DNA of 64,000 nt from Pedobacter sp. L105. GTDB lineage: Bacteria; Bacteroidota; Bacteroidia; Sphingobacteriales; Sphingobacteriaceae. Shown piece after piece: positions 25,602 to 34,475 of the stretch. A program made the position numbers and the translations under genes. Where the stretch lies: the NCBI RefSeq assembly GCF_009765875.1, contig NZ_LMUP01000004.1:524056-588055 (forward strand), read 5' to 3'. The notes beneath the pieces were generated by a model. The model worked only from the letters and a program-made list of their open reading frames with translations, made no database searches and was not told the origin of the DNA. Numbering within the stretch: position 1 is the stretch's first letter; each line of letters begins with the position of its first letter.

Positions 25602-25748
25602 TTAAGAGCAATAAACAAAAAGCCCCGGATCAGTAGGTCCAGGGATAAGCCCGTCCCACCTTTGATAGACTTCATTTAAGGCAAGCTCATTTTTACTAGC
25701 TATATAAGCAGATGAAATATATTCAGAGGCAACTATTCCGAAGTTCAT
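25602..25748 (-). CDS. Small protein or gene remnant of 48 residues
   Basis: ATG at 25748, TAA at 25604-25602. It has a soluble, balanced composition and the distinctive C-terminus RWDGLIPGPTDPGLFVYCS, which reads like real protein sequence rather than noise. I cannot name the family. It may be the 3' remnant of a longer gene, as it lies between a decayed toxin-antitoxin locus and YceI. The frame at 25439-25675 on the same strand is a shadow of it and of mntA. Confidence 0.4.
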   Translation of the reverse strand: MNFGIVASEYISSAYIASKNELALNEVYQRWDGLIPGPTDPGLFVYCS

Positions 25749-25963
25749 ATTAATATTTGCCCTGTAAAAACATTAAGACTTATACTTGTTCTCTCTATAA
25801 TTGGATATCACATGTTGTGATTTCCATTCTCACAGCCCCCGGCTGAAACAAGAGATCAATTGGAAAGCGCCTGAACAACCTTACACTTTGGCAACCTTAT
25901 TGCCCAGGCATTCGTAACCTAAGCGAACCTGCTATCCAAGTCAGGTTTGCTAAATCCTACGTT

Positions 25964-26488
25964 ATGAAAAAGAACATATTTCCCGCACTGATCACAGCCC
26001 TCATCTGCCTCTCAGCTTTTGCTATTTTTACAGGTAACTGGAAAATAAAAGACAATGAATCACAGGTAAAATTTACCAGTGGAAGAATAAACGGCACCTT
26101 TTCGGGCTTGAAAGCTGATATACAGTTCGACAAAAAACATCCGGAACAGGCAAAAATAGCTGCATCTATAGACGCAGGCACTGTTGCAACCGGGTTTTTC
26201 TTAAAAAACGACCATGCTAAAGATGCTTTAGGGGCCGATAAATATGCAACTATCCGATTTGTAGCTACATCAGTAACAAAAAATGCCGATGCTTTTGATG
26301 CCGTTGGTAAGCTGACCATGAAGGGTGTGACCAAACCGGCTACAATTCATTTTACCTTTGAGGATAAAGAAACGCAGGGCATATTTAAAGGTACTTTTAA
26401 AGTGATCCCTAAAGATTTTGGTATTGACAGAAATGGCACACCAGATCATGTAGACATCGAATTAACAGTACCAGTAACCAAATCCTGA
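25964..26488 (+). CDS. YceI-family periplasmic protein
   Basis: A 174-residue protein with an N-terminal signal or anchor (hydrophobic residues of about 5-20). The YceI lipocalin-like beta-barrel follows: WKIKDNESQVKFTSGRINGT at the start, the family's LKNDHAKDAL and ADKYATIRF segments in the middle, and FKVIPKDFGI plus HVDIELTVPV at the end. YceI proteins bind polyisoprenoid or other amphiphilic molecules in the periplasm. It is a single gene convergent with DinB, four bases apart. Confidence 0.9.
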   Translation: MKKNIFPALITALICLSAFAIFTGNWKIKDNESQVKFTSGRINGTFSGLKADIQFDKKHPEQAKIAASIDAGTVATGFFLKNDHAKDALGADKYATIRFVATSVTKNADAFDAVGKLTMKGVTKPATIHFTFEDKETQGIFKGTFKVIPKDFGIDRNGTPDHVDIELTVPVTKS

Positions 26489-26492
26489 TGAT

Positions 26493-26993
26493 TTATTCCA
26501 TCGCAGCCATTCCCATTGATTCCCACTCTTCTTTAGAAGGGCCGTAGATACCTGGAACAGGTAAACCTACTACACGCATAATAGTGCTCATTTGGCTTCT
26601 GTGATGAGATTCATGACCGATAAGGATAGACAATAGTTTACCTCTTTTCCATTGCTGTCCGTACATATCCAGCATATCTTCGAGTGAAGAATCAGTCCAG
26701 CGGCTAACCACCGCTTTTCCCAGCAATTCTGCGTATTTCTGGTATACAGGGATGATTTCGGCAAAGGTTGACGGAATGGGTTCATCTTTAAGGGCATCCT
26801 GATCAAACAATCCGGCGGCAGAACCCATTTCAGTTAAGGTATGTGTAATATGCCATGCCAGACGTTCAAGACTGCGGACATTTTCACTGACCCTGATCGA
26901 TTTGGTTTCTTCAGTGACCATAGAAAACATCTTTACGGTGTAACCTTGCTCCTCTTTCCACTCCTTAGTGAAATCTTCAATCCTTCTGTACAT
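26493..26993 (-). CDS. DinB-family putative metal-dependent protein
   Basis: A 166-residue four-helix bundle. Three family metal-ligand histidines are placed as expected: AWHITHTL (about 46-50), and IGHESHHRSQMSTIMR near residue 125-140. In the DinB/YfiT superfamily these bind a divalent metal, and members act in bacillithiol transfer or have no assigned role. The C-terminus GIYGPSKEEWE matches Bacteroidota members. It is alone, on the minus strand, with an AT-rich upstream region. Confidence 0.88.
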   Translation of the reverse strand: MYRRIEDFTKEWKEEQGYTVKMFSMVTEETKSIRVSENVRSLERLAWHITHTLTEMGSAAGLFDQDALKDEPIPSTFAEIIPVYQKYAELLGKAVVSRWTDSSLEDMLDMYGQQWKRGKLLSILIGHESHHRSQMSTIMRVVGLPVPGIYGPSKEEWESMGMAAME

Positions 26994-27068
26994 AGCGTTA
27001 TATTTTACCTATAAAAATCAAAAAATATTATAGTATTATCAAAATTTAGAATAATAAAAATTTAGCCT

Positions 27069-28442
27069 TTACAGCAGCACTCCCGTAAGGAACATCACCG
27101 CTACGGAAAAATAAATGATCAGTCCTGTTACGTCTACCAGGGTGGCCACAAAAGGGGCCGATGAAGTTGCCGGATCGGCACCTAGTTTTTTAAGCAATAA
27201 CGGCAGCATAGAACCTGCAAGGGAACCCCATAAAACTACGCCTACCAATGCAACGCCTACGGTAATGCCAATTAACATCCAGTGAGGGCCGTACATATTG
27301 GAAAACAATGTCCATGCAAAGATCCTGATGAAACCAATGGTGCCCAGCACCAGGCCTAGCAGCAAACCTGAGATCAATTCCCTGCGCATCACCCGCCACC
27401 AGTCGCCTATAGTAATTTCTCCCAGTGCCATTGCCTGTATAATTAAAGTAGAAGCTTGTGAACCACTGTTACCCCCACTGGAAATAATCAGCGGGACAAA
27501 CATTGCCAATACCACAGCTTTTGCAATATCTGCTTCAAAATGCGCCATTGCGGTAGCAGTTAGCATTTCTCCCAGAAAAAGTACCACCAGCCAGCCGATA
27601 CGTCTTTTAAACAGGCCAAAGATGGGCATATCCAGATAGGGTTCATCCAGTGCCTGGGTACCCCCTATTTTATGCATATCCTCGGTATATTCCTCATTGG
27701 CTATCCATAGAATATCATCTACGGTGACAATACCGAGTAATACATTACTATCGTCGGTTACCGGCAGGGCAACCCTGTTGTTCATTCTGAACACATTGAT
27801 CGCTTCTTCCTGCGGATCGTTTGCATTGAGTGCGATAGACCTGTTATCGGTCAATTCAACAATGGGTACTTCGGGATTGGCCAGCAGGATTTCCCTGATC
27901 CGTATGTCATCCAGCAAGACGCCATTTTCGTCTATGACATAGATTACATCAATCGTTTCAGAGTCTTTGCCGTAACGGCGGATATGATCCAGAACGTGTT
28001 TAACGGTCCAGTCTTTTTTAACAGCGATATAATCTGGCGTCATTAAACGACCAACGCTATCTTCTTTATAACCTAGCAAAGACAGGGCTTCTACCCTATC
28101 TTTTGCCGGTAATAATATAATGAGTTTTTTTACAGCGTCTCCTTTGAGTTCCGAGAACAGCGAGGTCCTGTCATCGGGAGGGAGCAGGTTGATCAGCTCA
28201 GCAAGCTTTTCTCCGGGAAGTTTTTTAATGATCTTTTCCTGGGTTGGAAAATCCAGGATCCTGAAAACATTAACCGCTCTTTTTACAGATAAGGTATCGA
28301 TAAAAGTAACAGCGTATTGGGGAAGATCATCAATCAGATGTTCTACATCCGAGATATTGAGTGCATCTAAATAATCTTTTAATTCGCCTTCAATGTTACG
28401 CTCAATTAATTCGATAACCTCTTCAATAACCTTTTCTTCCAT
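27069..28442 (-). CDS. mgtE: Magnesium transporter MgtE
   Basis: A 457-residue dimeric inner-membrane Mg2+ channel. Order: an N-terminal superhelical MgtE_N domain (about 10-130, with LLPPDDRTSLFSEL), two CBS domains (about 135-255, GRLMTPDYIAVKK), a connecting helix, then five transmembrane helices with the conserved GNSGSQASTLIIQ pore segment and a late VATLVDVTGLIIYF. Cytosolic Mg2+ bound by the N and CBS domains closes the pore. The length matches the family. No Mg2+ riboswitch is evident in the short upstream region. Confidence 0.95.
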   Translation of the reverse strand: MEEKVIEEVIELIERNIEGELKDYLDALNISDVEHLIDDLPQYAVTFIDTLSVKRAVNVFRILDFPTQEKIIKKLPGEKLAELINLLPPDDRTSLFSELKGDAVKKLIILLPAKDRVEALSLLGYKEDSVGRLMTPDYIAVKKDWTVKHVLDHIRRYGKDSETIDVIYVIDENGVLLDDIRIREILLANPEVPIVELTDNRSIALNANDPQEEAINVFRMNNRVALPVTDDSNVLLGIVTVDDILWIANEEYTEDMHKIGGTQALDEPYLDMPIFGLFKRRIGWLVVLFLGEMLTATAMAHFEADIAKAVVLAMFVPLIISSGGNSGSQASTLIIQAMALGEITIGDWWRVMRRELISGLLLGLVLGTIGFIRIFAWTLFSNMYGPHWMLIGITVGVALVGVVLWGSLAGSMLPLLLKKLGADPATSSAPFVATLVDVTGLIIYFSVAVMFLTGVLL

Positions 28443-28564
28443 AAATAACGCTTTTATTTTTACATCGATAAATTGCTTTTACAAGATTGCAAAAGTGATG
28501 TTTTATTTCCGAAAACGCATTACATAAAGAACAAAATAAAAGAGAATTTCAGCGGCTTAAAAGA

Positions 28565-29188
28565 TTATTGAAAAGTCCAGTCAACAATCTGTTCAATAGA
28601 CTGCAGGAGCTCTTCCTTACGGCCAGAATCATCATCCTCAATGTCCAGGGCATTCACTTTTTGACCTCCAAAAATAAGATGGTCTGTGCCTGCCACGAGC
28701 AAAGTAGAAATAACATCTACATAAGTAGTATATACCGCAGGGTTCTTCTTTTTGTCTGCATGCAGGTACCTGTTTTGCATACGGTCATCAGAAATGGTTT
28801 TGGCCAGTTCATTATGGTTTGACAGTTCGCCTAACAGGATGGCCTGCATTTCACAATGGTTATAAAACAGCACAAACTGCTCGCTGAGTAATTTGTTGAG
28901 CGTATCACGCATAGAAAAAAGGTTACATTCTTTATCCAGATCTTCAGTTGAATAGTTCATCCAAAAATCCTTTTCCATGATGTATGTTCTGATCAGCTGG
29001 TCAAAACTTCCAAAATAGCGATAAATCAGGATTTTTGAAACACCGGATAGCTTGGCTATTTTGTTAACACCTAAGCAGGAAAATCCTTCCTTTTTAATAA
29101 TTTCACCAACGGCATCTAATAGCTTCCTTTTTGTTTTTCCCTTGTTTTTCATAAGCATATATTGTTTTTTTTCATGGTGATCCGCCAT
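28565..29188 (-). CDS. TetR/AcrR-family transcriptional regulator
   Basis: A 207-residue repressor starting at ATG 29188; an ATG further in (MKNKGKTKRK) is also possible. The TetR_N helix-turn-helix runs over about 20-65, with VNKIAKLSGVSKILIYRYF, then a helical ligand-binding domain. It is divergently placed from the LytTR regulator of the RiPP locus, 230 bp away. It could control that locus, or itself, but nothing in the intergenic sequence shows a clear palindrome. The ligand is unknown. Confidence 0.85.
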   Translation of the reverse strand: MADHHEKKQYMLMKNKGKTKRKLLDAVGEIIKKEGFSCLGVNKIAKLSGVSKILIYRYFGSFDQLIRTYIMEKDFWMNYSTEDLDKECNLFSMRDTLNKLLSEQFVLFYNHCEMQAILLGELSNHNELAKTISDDRMQNRYLHADKKKNPAVYTTYVDVISTLLVAGTDHLIFGGQKVNALDIEDDDSGRKEELLQSIEQIVDWTFQ

Positions 29189-29416
29189 CAGTTGAGCTAT
29201 CAAAAAGCGAATATTGATGATGGCATGATCGGTTTATATTTGGTTATTTAATGATATCAAGTTATCACACAACCCATGAGAGTGAAAAAACCTTATATGA
29301 AAGGGGTAAAATATTATATGAAAACGCAATTTTTAGGGTAAAAATCTGCATTTTGCAATAATGGCTGTATATTTACACCACCAAATTAAACTTTTTCTTA
29401 TTTAACGAATATCTGT

Positions 29417-30142
29417 ATGACAATGAGCTGTATTGTAATCGATGATGAACCGCACGCTATTGAAGAGCTGGGAGAGTTGATTGGTCAGGTACCTCATCTA
29501 ACCCTGATGCAAAGTTTTCCGGATGCCAAACAGGCGATTGCTTATCTCCAGGAAACTGGTCATGCTGACATTATATTTTCCGATATCAGCATGTCTGTAC
29601 TGAATGGAATTGATGCCGCAGAGATACTGAATAATTACTGCCATTTCCTGGTTTATGTAACAGCTTATCGGGAGTATGCCCCCGAAGCGTTTGAAGCCAA
29701 AGCAGACGGATACCTGCTTAAACCTGTGAGTTATCTTTCTTTCCGGCAAAAGATAGAAGACCTGACCAATAAGTTTCAGGACATTATCCGTTTACAAAAA
29801 GATGAACATCAGTTTTTGTTTATTAAAGGCGGACAGAAAAGTAGTTATATCAAAATAAAGTATAGTGATATCGTTTACATTGAAGCCATGTTAAATTATA
29901 TTATGATCCATACCACTACAGGACATGAAATCACTTATATCGGTCTTAAAGCAATGGAGGATATGCTGCAATCAAAAGATATATTTTTTAGGATTAATAA
30001 ATCGATTATTATTTCATTGAATTATCTGGATCGCGTAGATGGGAATATAGCGAGGTTGGCCAATGGACAGAGTTATCAGGTTGGGGAGAAGTATAAAAGT
30101 GTGTTTCTTGAGTTTTTGAAGAAACACACTTTGAGGCCTTAA
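29417..30142 (+). CDS. LytTR-family response regulator of the RiPP locus
   Basis: A 241-residue protein. The receiver domain (1-115) has the acidic DDE at about 10, the phospho-acceptor Asp in FSDISMSVLNG (about 54-58), and Lys in LLKPVSY. The LytTR DNA-binding domain (about 140-240) has IKYSDIVYIEAMLNYIMIHT and RINKSIIISLNYLD. Its partner kinase is encoded downstream at 30380, with the RiPP precursor gene on the opposite strand in between. LytTR/LytS-type systems often control bacteriocin production, as AlgR/AgrA relatives do, so control of the locus is likely but inferred. Confidence 0.93.
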   Translation: MTMSCIVIDDEPHAIEELGELIGQVPHLTLMQSFPDAKQAIAYLQETGHADIIFSDISMSVLNGIDAAEILNNYCHFLVYVTAYREYAPEAFEAKADGYLLKPVSYLSFRQKIEDLTNKFQDIIRLQKDEHQFLFIKGGQKSSYIKIKYSDIVYIEAMLNYIMIHTTTGHEITYIGLKAMEDMLQSKDIFFRINKSIIISLNYLDRVDGNIARLANGQSYQVGEKYKSVFLEFLKKHTLRP

Positions 30143-30163
30143 AATCATAATACTTCTGGAGAA

Positions 30164-30310
30164 TTAGAATAGTGATTGACCTGTGTTCGTAGTTGTAATT
30201 GTTGTACCACTGGGATCACCTGTTGGAACAAAACTTTGAACATTTAATTTCTTCCCAAAAGAAAACAGAGTTTTCTTTGTTAGTTTGAGGTTTTTTCTGG
30301 TTAATTTCAT
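30164..30310 (-). CDS. Class I lanthipeptide-like precursor peptide, cysteine-free
   Basis: A 48-residue peptide, too short for routine calling, with ATG at 30310-30308 and TAA at 30166-30164. The leader KLTRKNLKLTKKTLFSF matches the LxLxKKT(I/L) leader of Bacteroidota class I lanthipeptides. Residues 26-48 form the likely core with 10 Ser/Thr of 23, including the stretch SGTTITTTNTGQS. There is no cysteine anywhere. A LanB dehydratase is encoded 1.2 kb away. Without Cys it cannot form lanthionine rings, so the product would be a dehydroamino-acid peptide or be modified otherwise. It lies opposite to, and between, the response regulator and kinase genes. Confidence 0.75.
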   Translation of the reverse strand: MKLTRKNLKLTKKTLFSFGKKLNVQSFVPTGDPSGTTITTTNTGQSLF

Positions 30311-30379
30311 AACAATGGTTTTTTAAATGACGCCCAATGTTATCCCAGAAAAAAAAGGCTCGCACCTTTATTATATTAC

Positions 30380-31435
30380 ATGGTTAAAATATTATACAAA
30401 GGCCCTTTAAAGCTCAAAAAAGCCCTTTTTATCCACATTATTTGTTGGATGGTTTTCATTATTTATGAAGTTAGTATTGTAGGATATATGTCTGGATTTC
30501 GCCCATTCATACATTATCTATTATTCTATATTATTAATATCAGTATCTTTTATTTTCACTCTTTGTTTCTCCTTAACTATTCGTCCGCAAACTTCACAGT
30601 TAACCTTTGGCGTATCCCTCTCTTCGTAGTTTTAGAAATTTTTGTATATACTATAATATCTTTATTCATAACTTTCCTTTTAAATAAATACCTGTATCAC
30701 GACTCTTCACAAGAAAAATTACTAAATTATCAATACGTACCAACCTCAATTTATAGAGGCACATATTTCGTTTTATATGGAACAGGTTACTATTTTTTAA
30801 TCAATTACGTCCGTAAGAAAGAAAAAACACTTACCCAAGCCATAGAAAATGAAAAACTCCAAAACGAAGTCCTTCGTGCAGAACAGGATTTCCTGAGAGC
30901 CCAAATCAATCCTCACCTGCTGTTCAACACCTTAAGTTTCATTAAATACGCCGCTAAGAAAAAACCTGAAGAAGCAGATGAAGCTGTGATGAGATTATCC
31001 TCAATTATGAGTTTCGCACTCGATAACAATAGTCAATCTATATTACTCAATAAAGAGATAGACCAGGTAGAAAATATCATTGGGTTAAATCAGCTACGTT
31101 ATAACCGAACACTGAATATCAAATTCAAACAAAACCTGGAGAATGACCAGGCCACCATTATTCCCATTATATTGCTCACGCTGGCAGAAAATGTTTTTAA
31201 ACATGGCAACCTACTGGACGGCAATCATCCGGCAGAAATTAATGTAGAAGCTACACAGGAATATGTGTTATTGCAGACCAGGAACCTACCCTCTCAGGAC
31301 AACAAAATCAAAAGTCACCATACAGGATTAACCAATATGCGCTCAAGGCTGGAACAGTTTTATAAAGATAAGTATCATTTCGACTACGGTCAGGATGGAG
31401 ATATATTTAAAGTCGATATAAAAATATATCTATAA
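30380..31435 (+). CDS. LytS-type sensor histidine kinase of the RiPP locus
   Basis: A 351-residue membrane kinase. The N-terminal 150 residues carry four hydrophobic segments (helices near 15-35, 42-65, 75-100 and 125-145) with short loops, so the sensor is mainly membrane-embedded. The His_kinase domain (PF06580) has AQINPHLLFNTLSFI, with the phospho-His at about residue 179. The ATPase part is reduced and ends HHTGLTNMRSRLEQFY. Base composition is visibly AT-rich compared with flanking core genes. It probably senses an extracellular or membrane-inserted peptide, perhaps the RiPP product, which is inference. Confidence 0.9.
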   Translation: MVKILYKGPLKLKKALFIHIICWMVFIIYEVSIVGYMSGFRPFIHYLLFYIINISIFYFHSLFLLNYSSANFTVNLWRIPLFVVLEIFVYTIISLFITFLLNKYLYHDSSQEKLLNYQYVPTSIYRGTYFVLYGTGYYFLINYVRKKEKTLTQAIENEKLQNEVLRAEQDFLRAQINPHLLFNTLSFIKYAAKKKPEEADEAVMRLSSIMSFALDNNSQSILLNKEIDQVENIIGLNQLRYNRTLNIKFKQNLENDQATIIPIILLTLAENVFKHGNLLDGNHPAEINVEATQEYVLLQTRNLPSQDNKIKSHHTGLTNMRSRLEQFYKDKYHFDYGQDGDIFKVDIKIYL

Positions 31436-31506
31436 CAATTAAACATTAACGCTAAAAAAGTATCTTTATTAAGTAATATATATGTTATTACACATAATAT
31501 AGATTT

Positions 31507-34326
31507 ATGAAGTTAACTCTCTCCGCGCAAGGCATTTGCCGTACGCCAATATTTTCTATTAACGAAGAACTGGAAACAGTATGGAATGAACTTAAAGGGT
31601 ACATTCATGAATCATCCCCCGTCTTTTTTGAAGTGATTAAAAACTTAGCTTATGAAGAGCTGCAGCTTGCAGAACCTAAAATCAGGTTTACCATCTGGAA
31701 GTATTTTAACCGGGCGAGGTTCAGGGCTACTCCTTATGGTAATTTTGCAGCATTCACTCTTGTGCCTGTGAGCAGGGAGAACCATACAGATCCTATCGTT
31801 TTACAAAAAAAAACTATAGAACACCGTTTCGCCAACTGGCAGGAAAAAGAAAATGTAAGCCTTGACCCAAGATGGCTGAGCCTCCACGCAAATTACTTCC
31901 GTTCGAATACAACTTCTTACCGCTGCGGGGATGAATTACGTTTTGTGAATATCGCTGACGGATCTTTTGAACTATCTGCTGTAGAGATTGAAGATACAAC
32001 AATGGCCACCCTGGATTTTTGCCTTTCTAAACGTACTTTAAAAGAGCTACAGACCTTCTTACAGGACAATTATAGATTAAGCCGTGCTATTACAAATTTC
32101 CTGCTGGAACAGCTGATTGGCCTTCAGCTGCTGCTCACTGATTTTCAACCTAATATTATTGGCACAGACTACTTCAGCAGGATCGCCTATCCCTCTGCCG
32201 AAAAGAAAAATGATTATATCATTGCCGAACGCAGCAGGATAAACGGTCATTTGTCTGAAAAAAATCTCCAGGTATTAATCGAAGTGACAGATTTTCTGTG
32301 TAAACACAGCTTTGTTAGCGGTAATCCGGCATTAAAAGATTTCATGGAAAACTTTATCAAAAGATTTGACAATAAAGAAGTCCCTTTATTGGTTGTTATG
32401 GACCCGGAAATTGGTATTGGTTACAAATCACTGGCGCATGATAAAGAAGAAGATCAGTTGGTACAAGATTTAAAAATATTCAGGAAGGAATCAGAAACGG
32501 CCATTAGAAACCTCAAATATTCTCCATTATATCAGTTCATTTTAAATGAAATGGTGCAGCATCAAATTGTACAGCTTATTGATTTTAAAGACAGTACGCT
32601 CCTCAATAAAATCCCTGTAGCCAATACGATGAGTGTGATGTTGCAATACACGGATGAGCACCTGATCATTGAACAGATTGGCGGCTCAACAGCCAATTCT
32701 CTCTTAGGAAGGTTTTCTATGGCTAGTGATGAGATCACACAGATGGGAATACAGTATGCAGACCTGGAACGTTATGCCAATCCGGGAGTGATGTTCTTTG
32801 ATATCGCTTATCAGATTGAGAAGAATACGGATAATATCAACCGGAGAAAATCTATATACAATTGTGAACTTCCCATTTTAAGCTGGCCGGAAAGTGAGCA
32901 GGTATTGGATCCAAATGATGTAATGGTGAGTGTGAAGGGTGACGAAATCATCCTCCATTCGGTAAAATATGGTAAACGCCTGGTTCCAAAATTAGCATCG
33001 GCATACAATTATGCAAGGTCTGACCTGGCCATTTATCGTTTTCTCTCAGATCTTCAGCACCAGAACCTAAATTCCAACATAGGCATCAACATAGTAGATG
33101 TGTTTCCAGGCCTTTCACATTATCAAAGAATACAGTACAAACACGTTGTCCTCTCTGCAGAAAAATGGCTGGTTCCAAAAGCTGTCTGCATGGAAACAAA
33201 TACAGACCTCTCCTATTCTACCTTAAAGCGCTGGTTGATTGATATTCAACTAAATAAGCTTTTCAAGTGTGGTTTTGCAGATCAGACACTTATTTTTAAT
33301 CCGGATGCGGAAGAAGATTTACGTTCTTTCCTGTTATTCTGCAGAAATAAAACTGGACTGTATATTGAAGAGGCCTTCATTCCTGATCGTCCTTTGGTAA
33401 ATGACGAAAACCATCAAGGTTATGTAGCTGAATTTATTGTGAACCTGGAACATGAGAATCAATTGTACCAGGCTTATCCCCTAAAGGGCAGTGATCATAA
33501 AAAAGTTACGGATACCTATTTACCCGGAGCTGAGTGGCTCTATTTTGAAATCTATTGCCATCCTTCAAAGAGTGATTTTATCCTGCTTTATCTATTGGAA
33601 AAATACCTTATTCCGCTAAGAAAAAAGTTGAAAAACTGGTTTTTTATCCGTTATAACGACCCTTCCTACCATATCAGGTTAAGACTTCGCTTAACAAGCA
33701 TTACAGACATTAGCGCATTTATTTCCTGTCTTTCCACCCTGCTGGAACCCTATGTTAGGATCGGCATCATTGCCGATATGCAACTTAAAACTTACCGCCG
33801 GGAAAATGAGCGCTACGGACCTTCAAGAATAGAATTGGTAGAAAAATGTTTTGGTGTAGACAGTAAACTGGTGCTTAACCTGATCAGGAAACCTGCTGCG
33901 GTTAACTGGCTGTATAACTTTTCCCTGAGCTTGCTGGAAAACGTTTGCGAAGCAGCCGGATACAGTATTCATGAACAGCTGTTTTTTGCAGAAAATATGG
34001 CCGGCTATTTTATTGAAGAAATGAAGATCTCTACGGAAGGGTTTAAAAAAATCAACCAGGTATACAAAGATTTCAGCATTGATAGCGCCAGAATGCATTT
34101 GAACAAATCGCAGAAAAAAAAACTCTCCCAAACTGCACAAAGCTTTTTGAATGTTTTAAACGCCAGTCTGCCAGAGGAAAAAAACACGCTTTTATCTGAT
34201 CTTTTCCATATGCACACCAACAGGCTTTTCAGTGACGACCAGCGCATCCACGAAATGGTCATGTACCATTATCTGACCAGAAAGTTAAAGATGAAAATAG
34301 GCAGACAACAGCAAAAAAAAGAATAA
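31507..34326 (+). CDS. lanB: Full-length lantibiotic dehydratase (LanB) with elimination domain
   Basis: A 939-residue enzyme. The LanB N-terminal glutamylation domain includes the hallmark FRATPYGNFAAF at about residue 76-87 and runs to about 640. The C-terminal thiopeptide/SpaB-type elimination domain (about 655-920) has EWLYFEIYCHPSK, WFFIRYNDPSYHIRLRLR and the typical RYGPSRIELVE. LanB uses glutamyl-tRNA to activate Ser/Thr of a precursor and then eliminates glutamate to make dehydroalanine/dehydrobutyrine. Both domains are fused here, as in NisB. There is no LanC in the window. The only precursor seen is the Cys-free peptide at 30164-30310. Confidence 0.93.
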   Translation: MKLTLSAQGICRTPIFSINEELETVWNELKGYIHESSPVFFEVIKNLAYEELQLAEPKIRFTIWKYFNRARFRATPYGNFAAFTLVPVSRENHTDPIVLQKKTIEHRFANWQEKENVSLDPRWLSLHANYFRSNTTSYRCGDELRFVNIADGSFELSAVEIEDTTMATLDFCLSKRTLKELQTFLQDNYRLSRAITNFLLEQLIGLQLLLTDFQPNIIGTDYFSRIAYPSAEKKNDYIIAERSRINGHLSEKNLQVLIEVTDFLCKHSFVSGNPALKDFMENFIKRFDNKEVPLLVVMDPEIGIGYKSLAHDKEEDQLVQDLKIFRKESETAIRNLKYSPLYQFILNEMVQHQIVQLIDFKDSTLLNKIPVANTMSVMLQYTDEHLIIEQIGGSTANSLLGRFSMASDEITQMGIQYADLERYANPGVMFFDIAYQIEKNTDNINRRKSIYNCELPILSWPESEQVLDPNDVMVSVKGDEIILHSVKYGKRLVPKLASAYNYARSDLAIYRFLSDLQHQNLNSNIGINIVDVFPGLSHYQRIQYKHVVLSAEKWLVPKAVCMETNTDLSYSTLKRWLIDIQLNKLFKCGFADQTLIFNPDAEEDLRSFLLFCRNKTGLYIEEAFIPDRPLVNDENHQGYVAEFIVNLEHENQLYQAYPLKGSDHKKVTDTYLPGAEWLYFEIYCHPSKSDFILLYLLEKYLIPLRKKLKNWFFIRYNDPSYHIRLRLRLTSITDISAFISCLSTLLEPYVRIGIIADMQLKTYRRENERYGPSRIELVEKCFGVDSKLVLNLIRKPAAVNWLYNFSLSLLENVCEAAGYSIHEQLFFAENMAGYFIEEMKISTEGFKKINQVYKDFSIDSARMHLNKSQKKKLSQTAQSFLNVLNASLPEEKNTLLSDLFHMHTNRLFSDDQRIHEMVMYHYLTRKLKMKIGRQQQKKE

Positions 34327-34475
34327 AAGCCAAAGAAGTCAATCAGCTGAATTTCTAAAATTAATTTGCAAAATAAGCTTGAGATTCAACAAAATTACTA
34401 TTTTTACAAAGTGGTAACATTGCATTGTCGGTTATATTAAATATTTAGCCGGTTTTTGCACGCTAAAGATGATTT

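Noticed and set aside
25439-25675. 78-residue minus-strand frame ending MNLLEKY
   Set aside because: A composite: the end is the first seven codons of the mntA remnant, and the rest is out of frame with the small ORF at 25602-25748.
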